A DNA stretch of 64,000 nucleotides from Micrasema longulum. Lineage: Eukaryota > Arthropoda > Insecta > Trichoptera > Brachycentridae. The translations under genes were made by a program, and so were the position numbers. The notes beneath the pieces were generated by a model, which worked only from the letters and a program-made list of their open reading frames with translations, had not been told where the DNA came from and did not search any database. The DNA is taken from assembly GCA_022494885.1 (NCBI GenBank), contig JAGVSM010002851.1:1-64000 (forward strand), read 5' to 3'. Below, piece by piece: positions 1 to 12,439 of the stretch; positions within the stretch are counted from its first letter, which is position 1, and every line of letters begins with the position of its first letter.

Positions 1-133
1 TTATATGAACTTTACAACTACACGTCCAGTAAACCTAAAGATCTTCTTTACTTTCCGAAACTAAATAAATAAATTCAAATTATATGTTACTGCAAATGAT
101 AAATATTTGTTTTCTTATCGAAGTGCTTCCAAA

Positions 134-715
134 TAAATACAAATTGTCTCATCACAAAGTTTTTTTATTAAATAACTTTATGAAAACACCGTTTAATTTC
201 AATTTTCCGATGCAACTATTGCATTGGTTGTAAATACAAATTGTCTCATCACAAAGTTTTTTTATTAAATAACTTTATGAAAACACCGTTTAATTTCAAT
301 TTTCCGATGCAACTATTGCATTGGTTGTAAATACAAATTGTCTCATCACAAAGTTTTTTTATTAAATAACTTTATGAAAACACCGTTTAATTTCAATTTT
401 CCGATGCAACTATTGCATTGGTTGTAAATACAAATTGTCTCATCACAAAGTTTTTTTATTAAATAACTTTATGAAAACACCGTTTAATTTCAATTTTCCG
501 ATGCAACTATTGCATTGGTTGTAAATACAAATTGTCTCATCACAAAGTTTTTTTATTAAATAACTTTATGAAAACACCGTTTAATTTCAATTTTCCGATG
601 CAACTATTGCATTGGTTGTAAATACAAATTGTCTCATCACAAAGTTTTTTTATTAAATAACTTTATGAAAACACCGTTTAATTTCAATTTTCCGATGCAA
701 CTATTGCATTGGTTG
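134..715. repeat. six-copy tandem array, 97-bp unit
   Basis: Units begin at 134, 231, 328, 425, 522 and 619, each 97 bp, running from TAAATACAAATTGTCTCATC to GCAACTATTGCATTGGTTG. By eye all six copies are identical. The unit is about 70% AT and contains the short palindromic word CAATAGTTGCAT/ATGCAACTATTG. Such uniformity points to recent unequal exchange or rolling-circle amplification, or to assembly collapse of a longer satellite. Confidence 0.97.
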
Positions 716-1410
716 TAAAATATTTTAATGTAATTAAAATGAATCTGGTATTATTTTTTATTTTTTTTCAATTAAGTTTTAATACACCTACTTATACTTA
801 CCTATTTATGCATAAGTGCAAACAAACATTATCTTAGGATTCTAGTCAATTAATTTTCTTACCGTAATGTTGAATGCAGAAATTCAAACACTTAGTGTAA
901 TCAAGTAGCTAATACTGTAAAGGTTTCCCGATTATTTTATCTCCATGTCCGTGTGGTCTGATGGCGTTTATTCAAACTCACATTAGTACAAATACAATGG
1001 TAAAATGGGGTTAAACAGTGCTGACAAATAACCATTTACTATATTATAATAGATAAATTAAGATGATTGCTTAAAATTTACTTTCACTGAAAGAACCTTT
1101 AATACAATTATCTAATTATTTATTTGAATACCACGTGTTTGCTAGTTTATTTACATATATTTTTTTGAATAATTATTTTATAGATACGCATGTATTGAAC
1201 AATAAAAAATCGAATAAAAAAGTGTTATTTGGCAATAGGCCCGTCAATATTATAATAAAATCTAAAAAAGTGAAAAATAAAAAAACCTTTCATTATTCCT
1301 CTTATGACAATTAATGGTGCAAACATATTCAAGAACTGATTACTAACATGGAATTATTTTTTTTATGTACACAGTTTCATACTTTTTGATTAAATATTAT
1401 AAGGAGTAAA
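716..1410. other. AT-rich DNA, no feature seen
   Basis: No ORF, repeat or RNA gene could be supported here on either strand. Confidence 0.6.
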
Positions 1411-1650
1411 GCTAGGGTTTCCTAGGACAGCGGTGCCCGTATTTTAACGGCCGTAGTGAACGGTGATGCAGTGGACAGCCGTCGTAACGTCGACTAGAGA
1501 GTGGTTCCGAGGTAAACGGTGTTAAATGGTGTTGATAATACCGTTTTCCTAGGAAACCACACTCTAGTCACCGTTACGACGGCTATCCACTGCATCACCG
1601 TTCACTACGGCCGTTAAACTACGGGCACCGCTGTCCTAGGAAACCCTAGC
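1411..1650. mobile_element. 240-bp foldback (MITE-like) element
   Basis: The two ends are exact inverted copies for at least 30 bp (start GCTAGGGTTTCCTAGGACAG). Inner segments such as GGCCGTAGTGAACGGTGATG pair with the right half, so nearly the whole element folds on itself. It is much more GC-rich than its surroundings, which supports insertion from elsewhere. No clear target-site duplication was found. No protein is encoded. Confidence 0.85.
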
Positions 1651-2384
1651 TTAATTGAATACAACTCATCTGAACACGGAACTTTATTTTTCATCCGCCC
1701 GGACACAGAACGATATTCTTTAATTATTAAAATTGCAGATTTACTACCTTTTAAGAGAAAAAAATGTTTTTTTTTTACTTTTTTGTGTTTGTCAGAATAT
1801 TTTTAGATACGGACTGAATTTCATAGCGAGTTATCAAAATTACAAACTCATAAGAATTATTGAAATTAACAAAGAATGACAAAACGGCGAACGACAATTT
1901 TTTAATAAATTTTTAGCTTTACCCCGAATAACTTGTTATTTACCACCAACCGTTTGTCGGCAATATTACAGCTCGTACAATTTGAACACGATTTTAGTAA
2001 ATAAATTTAGAGAAAGGATATTTTCAGCATTACCTGATTGCGCTTGTGCTCATAACGGTGATTATTTTTTTCTGCATGGTGACCATTTGATTGAAAATTT
2101 CTCCACTCTGTGTGGTCACAAAGCGAAATGTTTCCCACGTAAATGTGAGAAATTCGTATTTACATAAACAGGCTCGATCTGATGACGCTGGAATTAGGAA
2201 CGGAGTAAAACATATCAAATTAGATATTAGAGATGCTACTGCAACATATTGTGGAATTTACACTATGACATAGAAGATGAAAAATCTGATACGATTGTCA
2301 CCCTCAAACAAACTTTGGCCTAGTTCGTATTTTTTTTCTTTATTTATTCATACAAATACATACATTAATATTGCAAAAATATAA
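1651..2384. other. AT-rich DNA with a small SINE-like 5' scrap
   Basis: A short match near 1690-1710 (TTTTTCATCCGC) is shared with the 5' module of the composite SINE family, for example at 26048. The small ORFs around 1982-2273 overlap on both strands and show no protein signature. Confidence 0.4.
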
Positions 2385-2455
2385 TAGTATCGTATCCCAA
2401 ACTCTATGAGGTCAAGGGCCCTGTATTGAGTTGGGATACAACATAATGGAAAGTG
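2385..2455 (-). repeat. interspersed repeat tail, related inverted copy at 22955
   Basis: The segment with CCCAAACTCTATGAGGTCAA and its continuation through GTTGGGATACAA matches the reverse complement of 22955-23012. It resembles the short conserved 3' end of a non-LTR retrotransposon, next to poor A/T-rich sequence. The assignment to retrotransposon is inference. Confidence 0.5.
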
Positions 2456-2516
2456 GTACAGAATTAAATAATAGCAAAAATAGAAATTAAATATTATCAC
2501 ATAAACATACATATTT

Positions 2517-2910
2517 TAATTTATTTCAAAAGAGAGGGGAAACATTTTTGAGAAGTGAATATGGAAGTCTAGGCATTTACAGGGCTTACGACCTGTCATT
2601 GGCTGGTTTAAGTGGCCACTTTACACACTGTGTAACATTTTCTTCACAAAAGTCAACAGATGGAAGAGTTGAGGAAATTTGGATGTTAAAACATGGGCAG
2701 AATGGTGAATGTTACACAGTGTGTAATGTGGCCACTTAAACCAGCCAATGACAGGTCATAAACCCTGTAAATTCCTAGACTTCCATATTCCCTTCTTAAA
2801 ATGTTTTCCCTCTATGTTGAAATAAATTTAAACAAAAATAACTCCCTAGTGAGGAAATCCGGCCAGTCTGCAAGCATTTGGACATACTCAAACATTGTTA
2901 AACATACATA
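2517..2910. mobile_element. repeat family A, best inverted-repeat copy
   Basis: The left arm (2517-2640) and right arm (2705-2832) are inverted copies. They share AGTGGCCACTTTACACACTG near the middle and GAGGGGAAACATTTT near the ends. The arms continue rightwards into ACTCCCTAGTGAGGAAATCC and CATTTGGACATACTCAAAC, also found in other copies. It has the form of a non-autonomous DNA transposon. A 63-residue ORF across it is meaningless. Confidence 0.8.
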
Positions 2911-3404
2911 TATTTCAATAAACATCTGGAAAACGCACTTAATAGTATATAAATCTATGAAATATCTTGCAGCAGTCTCCTGCAATGGTTTCATATTCAC
3001 GTGCAATATGTTATTTTATAATGGCGTATTTGTTTTGTACGGTATTAATTTATTATATTTACGTACCTTCATGTAACAGACGTTTGATAGACACTGCATT
3101 AGTGAACCAATGCAGAGCTATAATAAAATTTGGTTGAAATTGATTGTCCAGCACTTAAATGTAAATATCTATAAATTTATTAAGACTTATTTCATTTCTA
3201 GTACAAAATAAGACTTGTAAAAATAAGTATTGATGCAAACCTGAAGAGGTTTTTAGTATTGAATGGAATTTTAAAAAAATCATTGTTATTTACATATCGC
3301 ACATAAATACCATGTTTTAAAATTTTCAGATTGTTTGTAGAAAAAAAAACTGGATTTCTCCCCCTAGACAGTTAAAATTATCAAATGAAAACAGTGGTGG
3401 ATAC
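2911..3404. other. AT-rich DNA, no gene seen
   Basis: Only a scrap resembling a SINE tail (ACTGCATTAGTGAACCAATG, about 3092) is present. Confidence 0.4.
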
Positions 3405-3550
3405 CATTTCAGAGAAGGAAATTTGGAAATAGAAATCTGGGCAACTACAGGGCTTATAACCTGTCATTAGATGGTTTAAGTGACCAATTTACACACTATG
3501 TAACATTTACATGTGCATGTAAATGTTACATAGTGTGTTTACATTTTGCA
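3405..3550. mobile_element. repeat family A fragment with a perfect palindrome
   Basis: It contains the family words CAACTACAGGGCTTATAACC and TTTACACACTATGTAACATT, followed by the exact palindrome of about 44 bp centred near 3514 (ACACACTATGTAACATTTAC on the left, its complement on the right). This looks like an internal deletion copy of the element at 2517. Confidence 0.75.
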
Positions 3551-3639
3551 TGTGTTTGAGCATTCATATTTATTGAAATCTTTCATCTGATAATTTCAGG
3601 CTATTGTGATAAAAGTAAATAGAGTTTTTTTTACCATTC

Positions 3640-3890
3640 GTGTTTGCAATATGGTCATGAGAATAAATGACAATATCCGACAGAGGCCCTTCGTATAATT
3701 CGCCAACAGCACAGTGAAAGTAGTAGTCGAATTCAATTACAATCGCGATAATATGAAAATATTTTTAAAGAGTGACTCATTGACAAAAAAACATGACTTT
3801 TTCGTATGAGTAAAACCGATAAGATGGCCCATGGTCTTTCAAACGGTTTTCGGGCAAATGGAAGAAGTACTTACACTGCTAAATTTAGTA
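3640..3890 (+). repeat. dispersed repeat, partner at 42080-42310
   Basis: The words GACAATATCCGACAGAGGCC and CCCTTCGTATAATTC followed by an AAACCGATAAGATGG block correspond, with divergence, to 42090-42245. The nature of the element is unknown. Confidence 0.45.
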
Positions 3891-6800
3891 AAGGTAAGGA
3901 GCTGAAATCTTAGCTGTCTAAAAAAGTGCATTTTATTGACGTCTAGTGACTTTTATTAGTATTTTTTCGCTGTTGGTAAACCACGTGAAAACACGGGACC
4001 GGGACACAACGCGTGGTTATTATAATCACGTGTTTACACGGCTCCGGGATACAAAGCACAAAAAAAGGAATAAGGCCCTGTATATGTGCGAACATTGCAA
4101 TGCGCAATGTGGCTCTCCATAAAGGCCAATGTTGGCAAAACTATCATACACAAATGACTTATTTGATTATTTTAAATAAATCTGAGAAGTTTCAATGGAT
4201 TTAACGCAGTATTTTCATAATTATGACACTTTTAAGAAACCCTTCACAAAGCATGAAATTTCACAAAAATGAGGGTAAATTCTATGTGTATTCGACCGGT
4301 GATCAAAGTGTTAATTTGCGCGCGGTTAAGCAGATAACAAAACTTTACATTAATGAAAATAACCTGTTTTTAAAGTTTGTCTCGAAACAATAATTTTATT
4401 TTATTTTGTTTATGAATTAATATTATTATTTTATTTTAATTTTTCCATGTTTAGTGTCATTTTAGAACAAAAGTCGTATTTTTGAAGAACTGCATGCTTG
4501 CATAAAGTTCACGAGTCTCTGTTCGCTCCCATTTTTAGGTTATTTTTTTTGTCTACATCCGTTCTCGGTAGAAAACTGTGCCTCGAAATTATATAGCCAA
4601 TTAGGATTCGACTCAATGACCATTAAGATAAAATGACAGATAAAATAAGCCACGAGACAGACACCGATAAATCCCTCGGAATGCCGGGATAATATAAGAA
4701 AGCAGGCATTACTTACCTCCTGGGGTAATATATCCACGAGAAATTTGTCGTCAATTAGAATGGATACTGGCTATCGCACGGACAGCGGGCAGTGCGTAGT
4801 GCGCAGTACGCAGTGCGCATAGTCGATACCGCCGCGCCGTGTACTCACAATGGTCAATTTATGTATCGAAATCTCCGATAAGTATCGATAAATCGATACA
4901 AAAATAATGAATTTATTTTTTTCCAATCTTTTAAATATCAAATGAAAAAACACATTACTTTAAAACTGTTATATGCAGGGTACAGGATATAAAGAATTAA
5001 TGTCAAAAAGGGAAGGTTTTAGAAATAACGTTTTAAAGTTTTAATACCTCTTGGACATAAATAAAAAACCTTTAAATATATTTACTTACGTAATGTAAAA
5101 AAGTTTAAACCATTTTTATCTATAAAATGGTTTTTATTCATATTAAGTTATCGCTTTATTTCCAGTAGCGACTACCACCCTTTCCACCGTAAGTTTTTTT
5201 TTCTTGTTCTTGGAAAGTACAGCCTTCATGTCAAATTTTGTTAAACGGAATTTTAGAGCATGTAAACCGCCGTCAGATGCTTTTATCACGGTATGTGAAA
5301 GGTAATCTACAGTATCTCCAAAAGACACAAATGAGTGACATTTCATACTTTTAACAACTAAGCTATGCTTTTATTGGATTTTTTTTTGTGTTAATGTAAT
5401 AGTTTTTTTTGTATTGTAAAATGCGAAGAAAAATTACAACCAATATTTTTTTTTTTAAACTTGTATTTTTCAATGAGGGTCATTAAATTAAATTTATTTT
5501 TAAAAATATATTGATACACATTTGAAAATTTTTACTCATTATTGCATCCTCTCATAGTATTACTGTATTTTTTCTTACTCTCCTTAACCTGTTATTTGGT
5601 TTGGAGATACAATAATAATAAACAAATTACCTTTCTTGCTAAAGAAATTTTTAGTGAGTGCTATTTACCATATAAAAGATGACAAAAACTTTATTTCGAC
5701 ATAGTGATAACTCAAATTTATCATCTTTGGACTTACCGTAGTTTTTACCTTTTTGTTACCTCTCGCATACAGATTTTAAAATACGTACACATTGACATCC
5801 GTCCTTTCTATACTATACCCTTTATATTCGCTATTTTTCAAAAACTATGAAAAAAAAAGTTAAGTTTTTATTGTGAATGCAAATTATTGATAAAATTCCA
5901 AATTAAAATGTGGTATGGTCTCCAAAATAAAAATCTTTTTTTTTCATTTAATTCTTCTTTAATTTTAATGTTTCAATAAGACGAAACTCGGCACATGTAT
6001 TTAAATAAAAAAAATAGAATTAGATCCAATAAAAGTGTTTTTTTTGGACACCTTACCAAATCAAATATAAAAAAAATAATTTCAAAACCTTTTTTTTACT
6101 TTTGATTTCACACATATGTTTATCACAACATGCATATTTATTTCTGCGTTCGAAATTGTTTAGTTTTTACTTCGTTATTTTAAATAATTTCATTTTTAAA
6201 CACCGTTTTTCCCGTGTTCAAACATCCATAGTTCCTTAATTCCTCCATCTGTTGATTTTTGTGAAGTTAATGAGTTGAAACCTTCATTGATGCGGATGAT
6301 ATTTATCTGATATTACTACCTTAACTTCATACTAAAAAACGCCTGAAGTTATTGTTTAACTTTAATACTTCTTCTTCGGCCTGTTAGTTTGATAGAAAAT
6401 ATTTTTAGTTTGTCTAAATATTTGTATGCAAGTTTAATATAGTACAGCAATTAAATTAATTTATTTTTAAACTATTTTTTATTAATTTGTACTCTGATTC
6501 GTGAAAATTAATTTTGATTTCAAATCTCTCAAAATTATTGAATTTGCTGTATGTACATATTATTTTAGTTATATTTATTTTTAGAGCAATAACAAACTAA
6601 CAAATATAAAATATTTAACGCTCTCCCGGAAGTACACTTTCGTAAACAACGTCTTAAAAAGGGCGGGGGTTTGGGGAGTTCAATCTTCCACCCCACACGG
6701 AAAATTAGTTTTATATTATTTCTTGATTTATTTATTTATTTGAAAAATCACATAAGCAAAATTAAAAACCAATATTCTACCTGACCACAAAGGATAATTA

Positions 6801-7419
6801 TAACAAGCGAAGCAGTGCGTATAGCACTATAGTTCTTCTTTCGAGGTACGAAAAGCAAAAATCAAATAATGCAATTGTGCCAGTAACTATTCATACCTGT
6901 TCATAGCATCCGAGTACCTAAAAATCATAAGTGAGACGCATAGTACAAACAATATTGAGAAATTGTGGGTGTTCATACGGTTTCAATGGATTATTAAAAA
7001 ATAATACTCAGAGTAAAATGCCTTTTACATATTCTGTTAAAAATACATGATCAAACACACATTCAGGCAAGTAGAGTTAAGTTGTAAGTAAAATGTATCA
7101 TTTAAAAATAAATTCATGTTAACAGTCAAACCAATCCAATCGTAATTTCTAAATATTTAAAAAGTGTGAAAGTTTAAAAAATACACAAAGTAACCATTAT
7201 AATGCGAATCATTTAAAAGAAATGTGAATAGGTAACATGAAATAAAAAAAAACATTGCGAATTCCGTAATTTACACATTTTTTTTTACGCTGCCGCAAAT
7301 GACTGGATTTTTGTTTCAATGTAATATAAATATTACACGAAATAGAAATACGGCGATAGTAATTAGTTGAATATTAACAGTCCAAGCATTTTCTCGAGTT
7401 TAAAAATCGTATAATAAAC
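3891..7419. other. AT-rich intergenic DNA with small repeats
   Basis: No convincing gene. Notable items are a G/C-rich alternating stretch at 4785-4825 made of GCAGTGCG/CGCAGT units, a scrap of repeat family A at 6228-6295 (CCTCCATCTGTTGATTTTTG), and a stretch opening TTTATTTATTTGAAAAATCA at 6728 that resembles the reversed A-rich tail of a non-LTR element. Confidence 0.5.
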
Positions 7420-7760
7420 ACGTTGGCGGCCTCCTTCATATCCGGTTACTCCACATAATTAAATGTCACCAAATACATTATTACAAGCTGTTAAAATCTC
7501 TTTCAAATGCAAGAATAACACTTATTGAAACAGAGCATAAAGCTGATAATCGGCCTAAATGTCTCAAAGCGTGAAAAATAATCGTTTCAAACGACTGGCC
7601 TTTAATTCAACCCTTTGTGGCCAGGCGCCGCTAAACGATTTGCTCGGCATTAAAAAATATTAAAATGTCATCTAAACTAGTTTATCGGTAGTTTGCGTCA
7701 TTTTGTGGGAGATTATACTGAAGGGGTCATATTGAGGATCTGCATTCGTTTTCGCGGTAT
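7420..7760. promoter_or_regulatory. candidate regulatory block (unique, less AT-rich)
   Basis: About 340 bp without repeat words or ORF and with more CpG than its neighbours (TTGGCGGCCTCC, GGCCAGGCGCCGC, TTTCGCGGTATG). It also contains AT-rich homeodomain-like cores. In the gene desert beside a developmental regulator this is the kind of segment an enhancer would occupy, but nothing proves it. Confidence 0.2.
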
Positions 7761-8164
7761 GTTTTTATATCTTACTGGCGAATCATAAATAAACGAAATC
7801 GGGTACCTGCATACATTCGGATCATTACAACTAGTCATTCACAGTACAAAACCATTTTTTGTGAGATAATCGATACATTGAAATCGCCCGCCCTTTCCCT
7901 AGATAGTAAAAGACGTAATTTTTTATAATATTTTTTTTAAATCGTTATGTTCACACCCACAATACACGAAACTAAAAAAATCTTCACGTATCTAAATTTC
8001 ACTCTACGAAGTTTGGCAAGAAGTCTCTGGAAAATATTGGACATTCCCAATTTAATAAACTGCTCGATGAACTTAAAAACGAAAAGTCGAATAGCAAATT
8101 TAAAAGTGTCGTAATTAAAAAATATTACTTTAATCTTTTTATGATGATATTTACCAATATAATT

Positions 8165-8290
8165 AACATCATCATCATCATTACTTTTCCGCACCTAATG
8201 GTGCATAGGGCACTGCATTGGTACACCAATCGCAGCGTATCTTGATAAAATTTTTTGTTACTCTGTTACCTCTGTCCTTTCACAGTAAAT
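8165..8290 (-). mobile_element. composite SINE, 3' tail fragment
   Basis: Starts with a (CAT)n run, then TTTTCCGCACCTAATGGTGC, ATAGGGCACTGCATTGGTAC and CCAATCGCAGCGTATCTTGA. This is the reverse complement of the conserved 3' end of the composite SINE family, which ends in (GAT)n. Confidence 0.85.
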
Positions 8291-8749
8291 TTACATTTCA
8301 TAATAAATTTTAATTTACTGAAATAAAAGACAATTTATTTAGAAGCATCAGCCAATTTACTAATATTCTTCCTAAATTTTATTTTTGAAAGTATATTTAA
8401 GGACACGGTCAATTTTTGATAAAATGTTATCAAAAAAATATATTAGGTTTTAACATAGGTTGTGTTCATTTAATTTCAAACTTAAAAATGAGCACCTAAA
8501 GTAAAATAAAATGGTAAAGGTTTATACGTCATACGAAAGAAAATTTAATGATCTACAAGATATTGTGTTTGATTACAAGCCTTCAAAATATAATGTCAAG
8601 TCGACGAAAGTGAGCATTTTCAAAACCCTTTTCTGTTCGCGTTTAATTAAGGATATAAAGGAGAAAACAAATAAGAAGAATACATTATTGACTAATTTTC
8701 TTATATTTTTTTTTCGTGTCTTCTTGCTAAAACTTATGTAACACCCGAT

Positions 8750-8965
8750 ACAATACGCTGAAAGAAAGGCAGAATGGTGAACGCACGTAGTGTATAAAGT
8801 GGTCACTTAAACCAGCCAACGACAGTCCATAAGTTCTATAAATGCCTAGAATTCATTATTCCCCTCTCGAAAATGTTTTTTCTCTATGTTACAGTAAATT
8901 TGTATCTTAATACCTCCAGAGAGTTAGAGATTAGAACATTTGGACATACTTAAAATATTGATGAT
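8750..8965. mobile_element. repeat family A fragment
   Basis: Carries ACTTAAACCAGCCAACGACA, CTATAAATGCCTAG, CTCTCGAAAATGTTTT and GAACATTTGGACATACTTAA in family order, as in the right half of the copy at 2517. Confidence 0.8.
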
Positions 8966-9094
8966 TAATACGTCAATTACCCGGTAAGCTTATATTTTAG
9001 AGACTCGCAGTATGTGGGAAAGGATATGAAAGTTATAAAAATAAAACATTATAAAACCTAAACAAAATGAGAAATTTTGATTTTTTCAATTTTT

Positions 9095-9182
9095 TTATGG
9101 AAACTGGCAGAAATCGAACTCGCAACGCGATGCCAGTTTCACAGTTGGCCGCCTCACTGACTGTGCCACGGGGCCTGTCTTA
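9095..9182 (-). mobile_element. tRNA-derived SINE head
   Basis: Read on the minus strand it gives CCCCGTGGCACAGTCAGTGA (A-box-like) and GCGAGTTCGATTTCTGCC (B box), with GGCCAACTGTGAAACTGGCA between. Related heads lie at 20945-21075 and 45025-45110. Confidence 0.75.
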
Positions 9183-9689
9183 TTATTTATTAAATAAAAA
9201 TGTATTTTATTGTTCCTAATAAATTGTTAGCTTACCCTTGAATCAAATAGCAGTTGAAATTCGTATACTCTTTTTATAGATCGTCAGTTGGAAATGTCGT
9301 CGGGCCGGACACGAGCATACTAGCATGTGCATGTGCATGTGTATGTATTTGTGACAAGAAACACGAGTAATATTTAACGTATACTGGGACAATAGAAAAA
9401 GGAGAACAAATTAGCAGACGAAACAAAAGAAACTTGTTACCGGATTGGCGCCAAAATTTCTAGGAAATGGCGCGCAATATTCGCGCGTTTCTTTTTTACC
9501 AAGAAATCAAACAATAGACTGTCTCCTGCCAGCCTGTTTCCTGTTAAATAACCTTTTTATGGACGTTTCGGTCACTATGTCACACCGCTTCTTCCAATGC
9601 TTGACACAGCTATGCAGCCAAGGACGCGCGTAGACAAAATACAATGTTGCGATGATCAACAATATTATGTAAGCTGGATTCGCTTGTGC

Positions 9690-9765
9690 GCATCGTAGTG
9701 TAGTGGTTAGCACGATTATGTATGGTATTTGGTTTCAATCAAAATCAGATATGAACATAAGTAAT
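9690..9765 (+). mobile_element. tRNA-like SINE head fragment
   Basis: CGTAGTGTAGTGGTTAGCAC is a clear tRNA A-box half, followed by a poor B box (GGTTTCAATC). It cannot fold as a functional tRNA and is taken as a SINE remnant. Confidence 0.5.
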
Positions 9766-10069
9766 AACAGCATAATATCCACCATAATAATTGATTTTTT
9801 ACAAAACGTTTTTTTTTATTTTAATTTTTTTTTCTTCTTTGAATATTTAAAAAAAAAATTGAAAACAAATTTTGATATTCACGGTCTTGTAATTTTAGGT
9901 ACATTATGTTGATCTGTGACCAGGCAAAAGAAGAATACCATTATATATGTTTCCCTGGTGTATCACAAATCTAATATTTTTTTAATTTACTTCGCTTTAA
10001 CTTTATTAATACTACTTTTTATTTTATACAATTTGTACTAATTGATTACGGCCGTTAGTAAATATATTT

Positions 10070-10215
10070 TTTTTTTGTACCAAGATAGACCAGGAGGCTC
10101 AGTTACAGCGGTGAATTACAGCACAGAACACCCAGGCTCGAGAAAAGTCTCATAAAATTTTTGTGTTCTCATCGGGAATCGAACCTGGAACCTTCCGTGC
10201 ACGAGTTTTAACCAC
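10070..10215 (-). mobile_element. tRNA-derived SINE (family with GGGCCTCCTGG tail)
   Basis: The reverse complement of 10186-10163 gives a B-box GGTTCGATTCCCGATGAGAA-like segment. The tail AGACCAGGAGGCTCAGTTAC is the complement of the conserved 3' end seen at 42640-42790 and 43480-43625. About 150 bp long. Confidence 0.8.
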
Positions 10216-10800
10216 GCCACCATCATCATCATCATCAGTGGCGCTACAGCCCGTTTGTCTCCATTCGTCCCTGCACCCCGCGGCTCTTCTCTAGTTCGTC
10301 AGACCAATCGCTCTAATGTGTCTTTGCACATTATCCAGCCATCTTAATTTTGGTCTGCCTCTGCTTCGTCTGCCTTCCGAAGTGGTACAAAGAATCTTTT
10401 TATTACGGGTACGGATATCATTTATTCTGAGCACATGCCCCCACCATTGAAATCTTCTTATTTTTATGAATTGTGCAATATTGGGTTCGCCATAGAGTGC
10501 CTCTAATTCATGATTGAACCGTCTCCTCCACACTTCGTTTTGGTTGACAGCACCAAACATCTTCCTTAATATTTTTCTTTCAAATGCTATTACCGTATTT
10601 TCATTTCTTTTGGTAACCCATAACCCATCATTCGTTGCCATATGCAATGACCGGTCTGAAGAGAGTTTTGTGAATAATGGTATTAGTTTTTCTAGTGAGC
10701 AATTTGGATCCCAGATGTTTAAATAAGCCATAATAATATCTGTTTGCTGCCGATAGCCGTGCTCTAATCTCGGCATTATAATTGTTAGCATTAGTCATTT
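10216..10800 (-). pseudogene. non-LTR retrotransposon, C-terminal fragment (family 1)
   Basis: A 166-codon open frame (10791-10291) ends in the tail domain seen after many insect reverse transcriptases: ERKILRKMFGAVNQNEVWRR, EPNIAQFIKIRRFQWWGHVL and GRPKLRWLDNVQRHIRAI. The WWGHVLR and GRPKLRW words are diagnostic of this region. The amino-terminal 60 residues have lost similarity, probably through frameshift. Downstream, a (CAT)n-CAGTGGCGCTACAG tail marks the 3' end of the element. The reverse transcriptase core and endonuclease are absent, so it is a 5'-truncated dead copy. A second copy of the same family lies at 35494-35900. Confidence 0.88.
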
Positions 10801-11639
10801 CAGTTCATTAGTATTTAAAAAAGTTGACATTGTCTATGTGGTGTGACCCAACGTCAATTGCTTGTTGTACATAGTTTATTTGTGACTTTTTTGCTAATAT
10901 ATAACATGTACATTTTTCTTTTATTAATTGGTATATTGTTTTGATTCATTTGTTTATTGTTTAATATGTTAATATGTATTTTTGATTTATATAAAGAAGA
11001 GTCCCGACTTAACACAGAATTTTCTAACAAGTCGGTACATAAAAAAATATAATTATGCTCTATGATAACATTGTGTATTTTGTGCATTAAATAAATAAAA
11101 TAAATAAATAAATATATTTAGTCATAGATGTATTGATTTTAACCACACCACCGAGGCCACCAAATATTAAATATATCATGCTTGCGACTGTACATTTTTA
11201 ATATGTATTTAACAAATAAAAGAAAGTATATTTATTTTTAGTAAAAGGGTTAGTTATATTTTAGAAAAAATCTTTATTAATTTGTTAGGTAAATGTGGTT
11301 ATAGTTGACAGCAATGTAATAGTTGACACATTCAACATTAATGCAATTTGACGTCAACTGTACACCAATCAAAGTTACAGAACCACTCCAATAGTATGCC
11401 TCGGTGTAATCTATATATGTATTTGTATATACAATATTAAAAGTGGTGTAAATTTTAGGGTCTATGGAACCAGATCAGTTGTATTGACATTTTTCACATT
11501 ATCCGTTTATCAAGTTTAAATTTGCTATTAAAGAAATAGCTTAGGATTTAATGATGAAGATGAACTTATAGACAAAACTTTAGTTATAATATTTAGTTCG
11601 TATCAGTTAAGACTTAGGGAATCAAATCCTCGATTCTTA
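10801..11639. other. AT-rich DNA, no gene seen
   Basis: A run of TAAA repeats at 11087-11115 and an AAGAGTCCCGACTTAACACA block near 10995 look like an old retrotransposon 3' tail. Similar GTCCCAACC or CTGACCCAACACGGGTCTTC blocks occur near 13940 and 54030. Confidence 0.4.
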
Positions 11640-11900
11640 GGCAGACATCGTGCGATGCACAAAAGTAAGTAAATGATTACGCGATTGTTCTCGAAATGGC
11701 GTCATGAAACTTCCTCGGAACGGTCCCATTAAGAATTAAGAACGATAAAATCAGTCGAATTTGGCGACAATTCTGTTCGTAAATCTCCTCAGGTTGTTTT
11801 GTGACGATAAAACTTAACGATAATCATTATCACAGCACTTGAAAAGACTCCGTTTGACGAACCATCATCGCACAAAAAGTAGGGTTAAGGCACTGCTCTG
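11640..11900. promoter_or_regulatory. candidate regulatory block
   Basis: Unique-looking, less AT-rich stretch with CGTGCGATGCACAAAAG, ATTACGCGATTGTTC, GGCGTCATGAAAC and CGATAATCATTATC (a near-palindromic homeodomain-type word). No ORF and no repeat word. The function is inferred from composition only. Confidence 0.2.
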
Positions 11901-11989
11901 TGACGCGAGTAGATGACTTCTGTTGCATTTAGATCGTATGAGTTTTTTTTTTGTTTTCAGTTCAGTGCCACATAGTGACATATATTTTT

Positions 11990-12250
11990 ATATAAACATT
12001 TGGACATACTGAAATTATTGTTAATGAAACTAACTGGCAAAAATTGAAAAGTATTTTCACGTCATTAAAGGTTTCAGATAAATAACCTCACTAAAGTCAA
12101 TAGATAGAAGAGTTGAGGAAATATGGATGTGTAAAAGTAGGCAGAATGATGAATGTTGCACAGTGTGTGAAGTGGCTACTTAAACCAGCTAATGACAGGC
12201 CATAAGCTCTGTAATGCTTCGAATTTCATATTCTCTTCTCCTCTTTTTAT
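11990..12250. mobile_element. repeat family A fragment
   Basis: Contains AACATTTGGACATACTGAAA, AGTCAATAGATAGAAGAGTT, GGCAGAATGATGAATGTTGC, CACAGTGTGTGAAGTGG and CTTAAACCAGCTAATGACAG in order. The internal part (AGAAGAGTTGAGGAAATATG) is shared with the centre of the copy at 2517. Confidence 0.8.
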
Positions 12251-12439
12251 AATTCTTAGTAAAGTTATATATTTATGTTTTTATTTTTGCGTAAATTTGA
12301 ATTTTCATTTGCATTTGAAAAGCGCCCTTAAATTTTTATTTGTTATTGACGTCACTTAGATTTTGTAAAATGTTTGGATATTGCTAAATTTTAATGGATA
12401 ATAAAAAAAAAGTTTTCCTTCTCAGTTAACATACATATT

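Noticed and set aside
134..715. Possible CRISPR array
   Set aside because: Units repeat without any unique spacers, have a 97-bp period, and lie in an intron-bearing eukaryotic genome.
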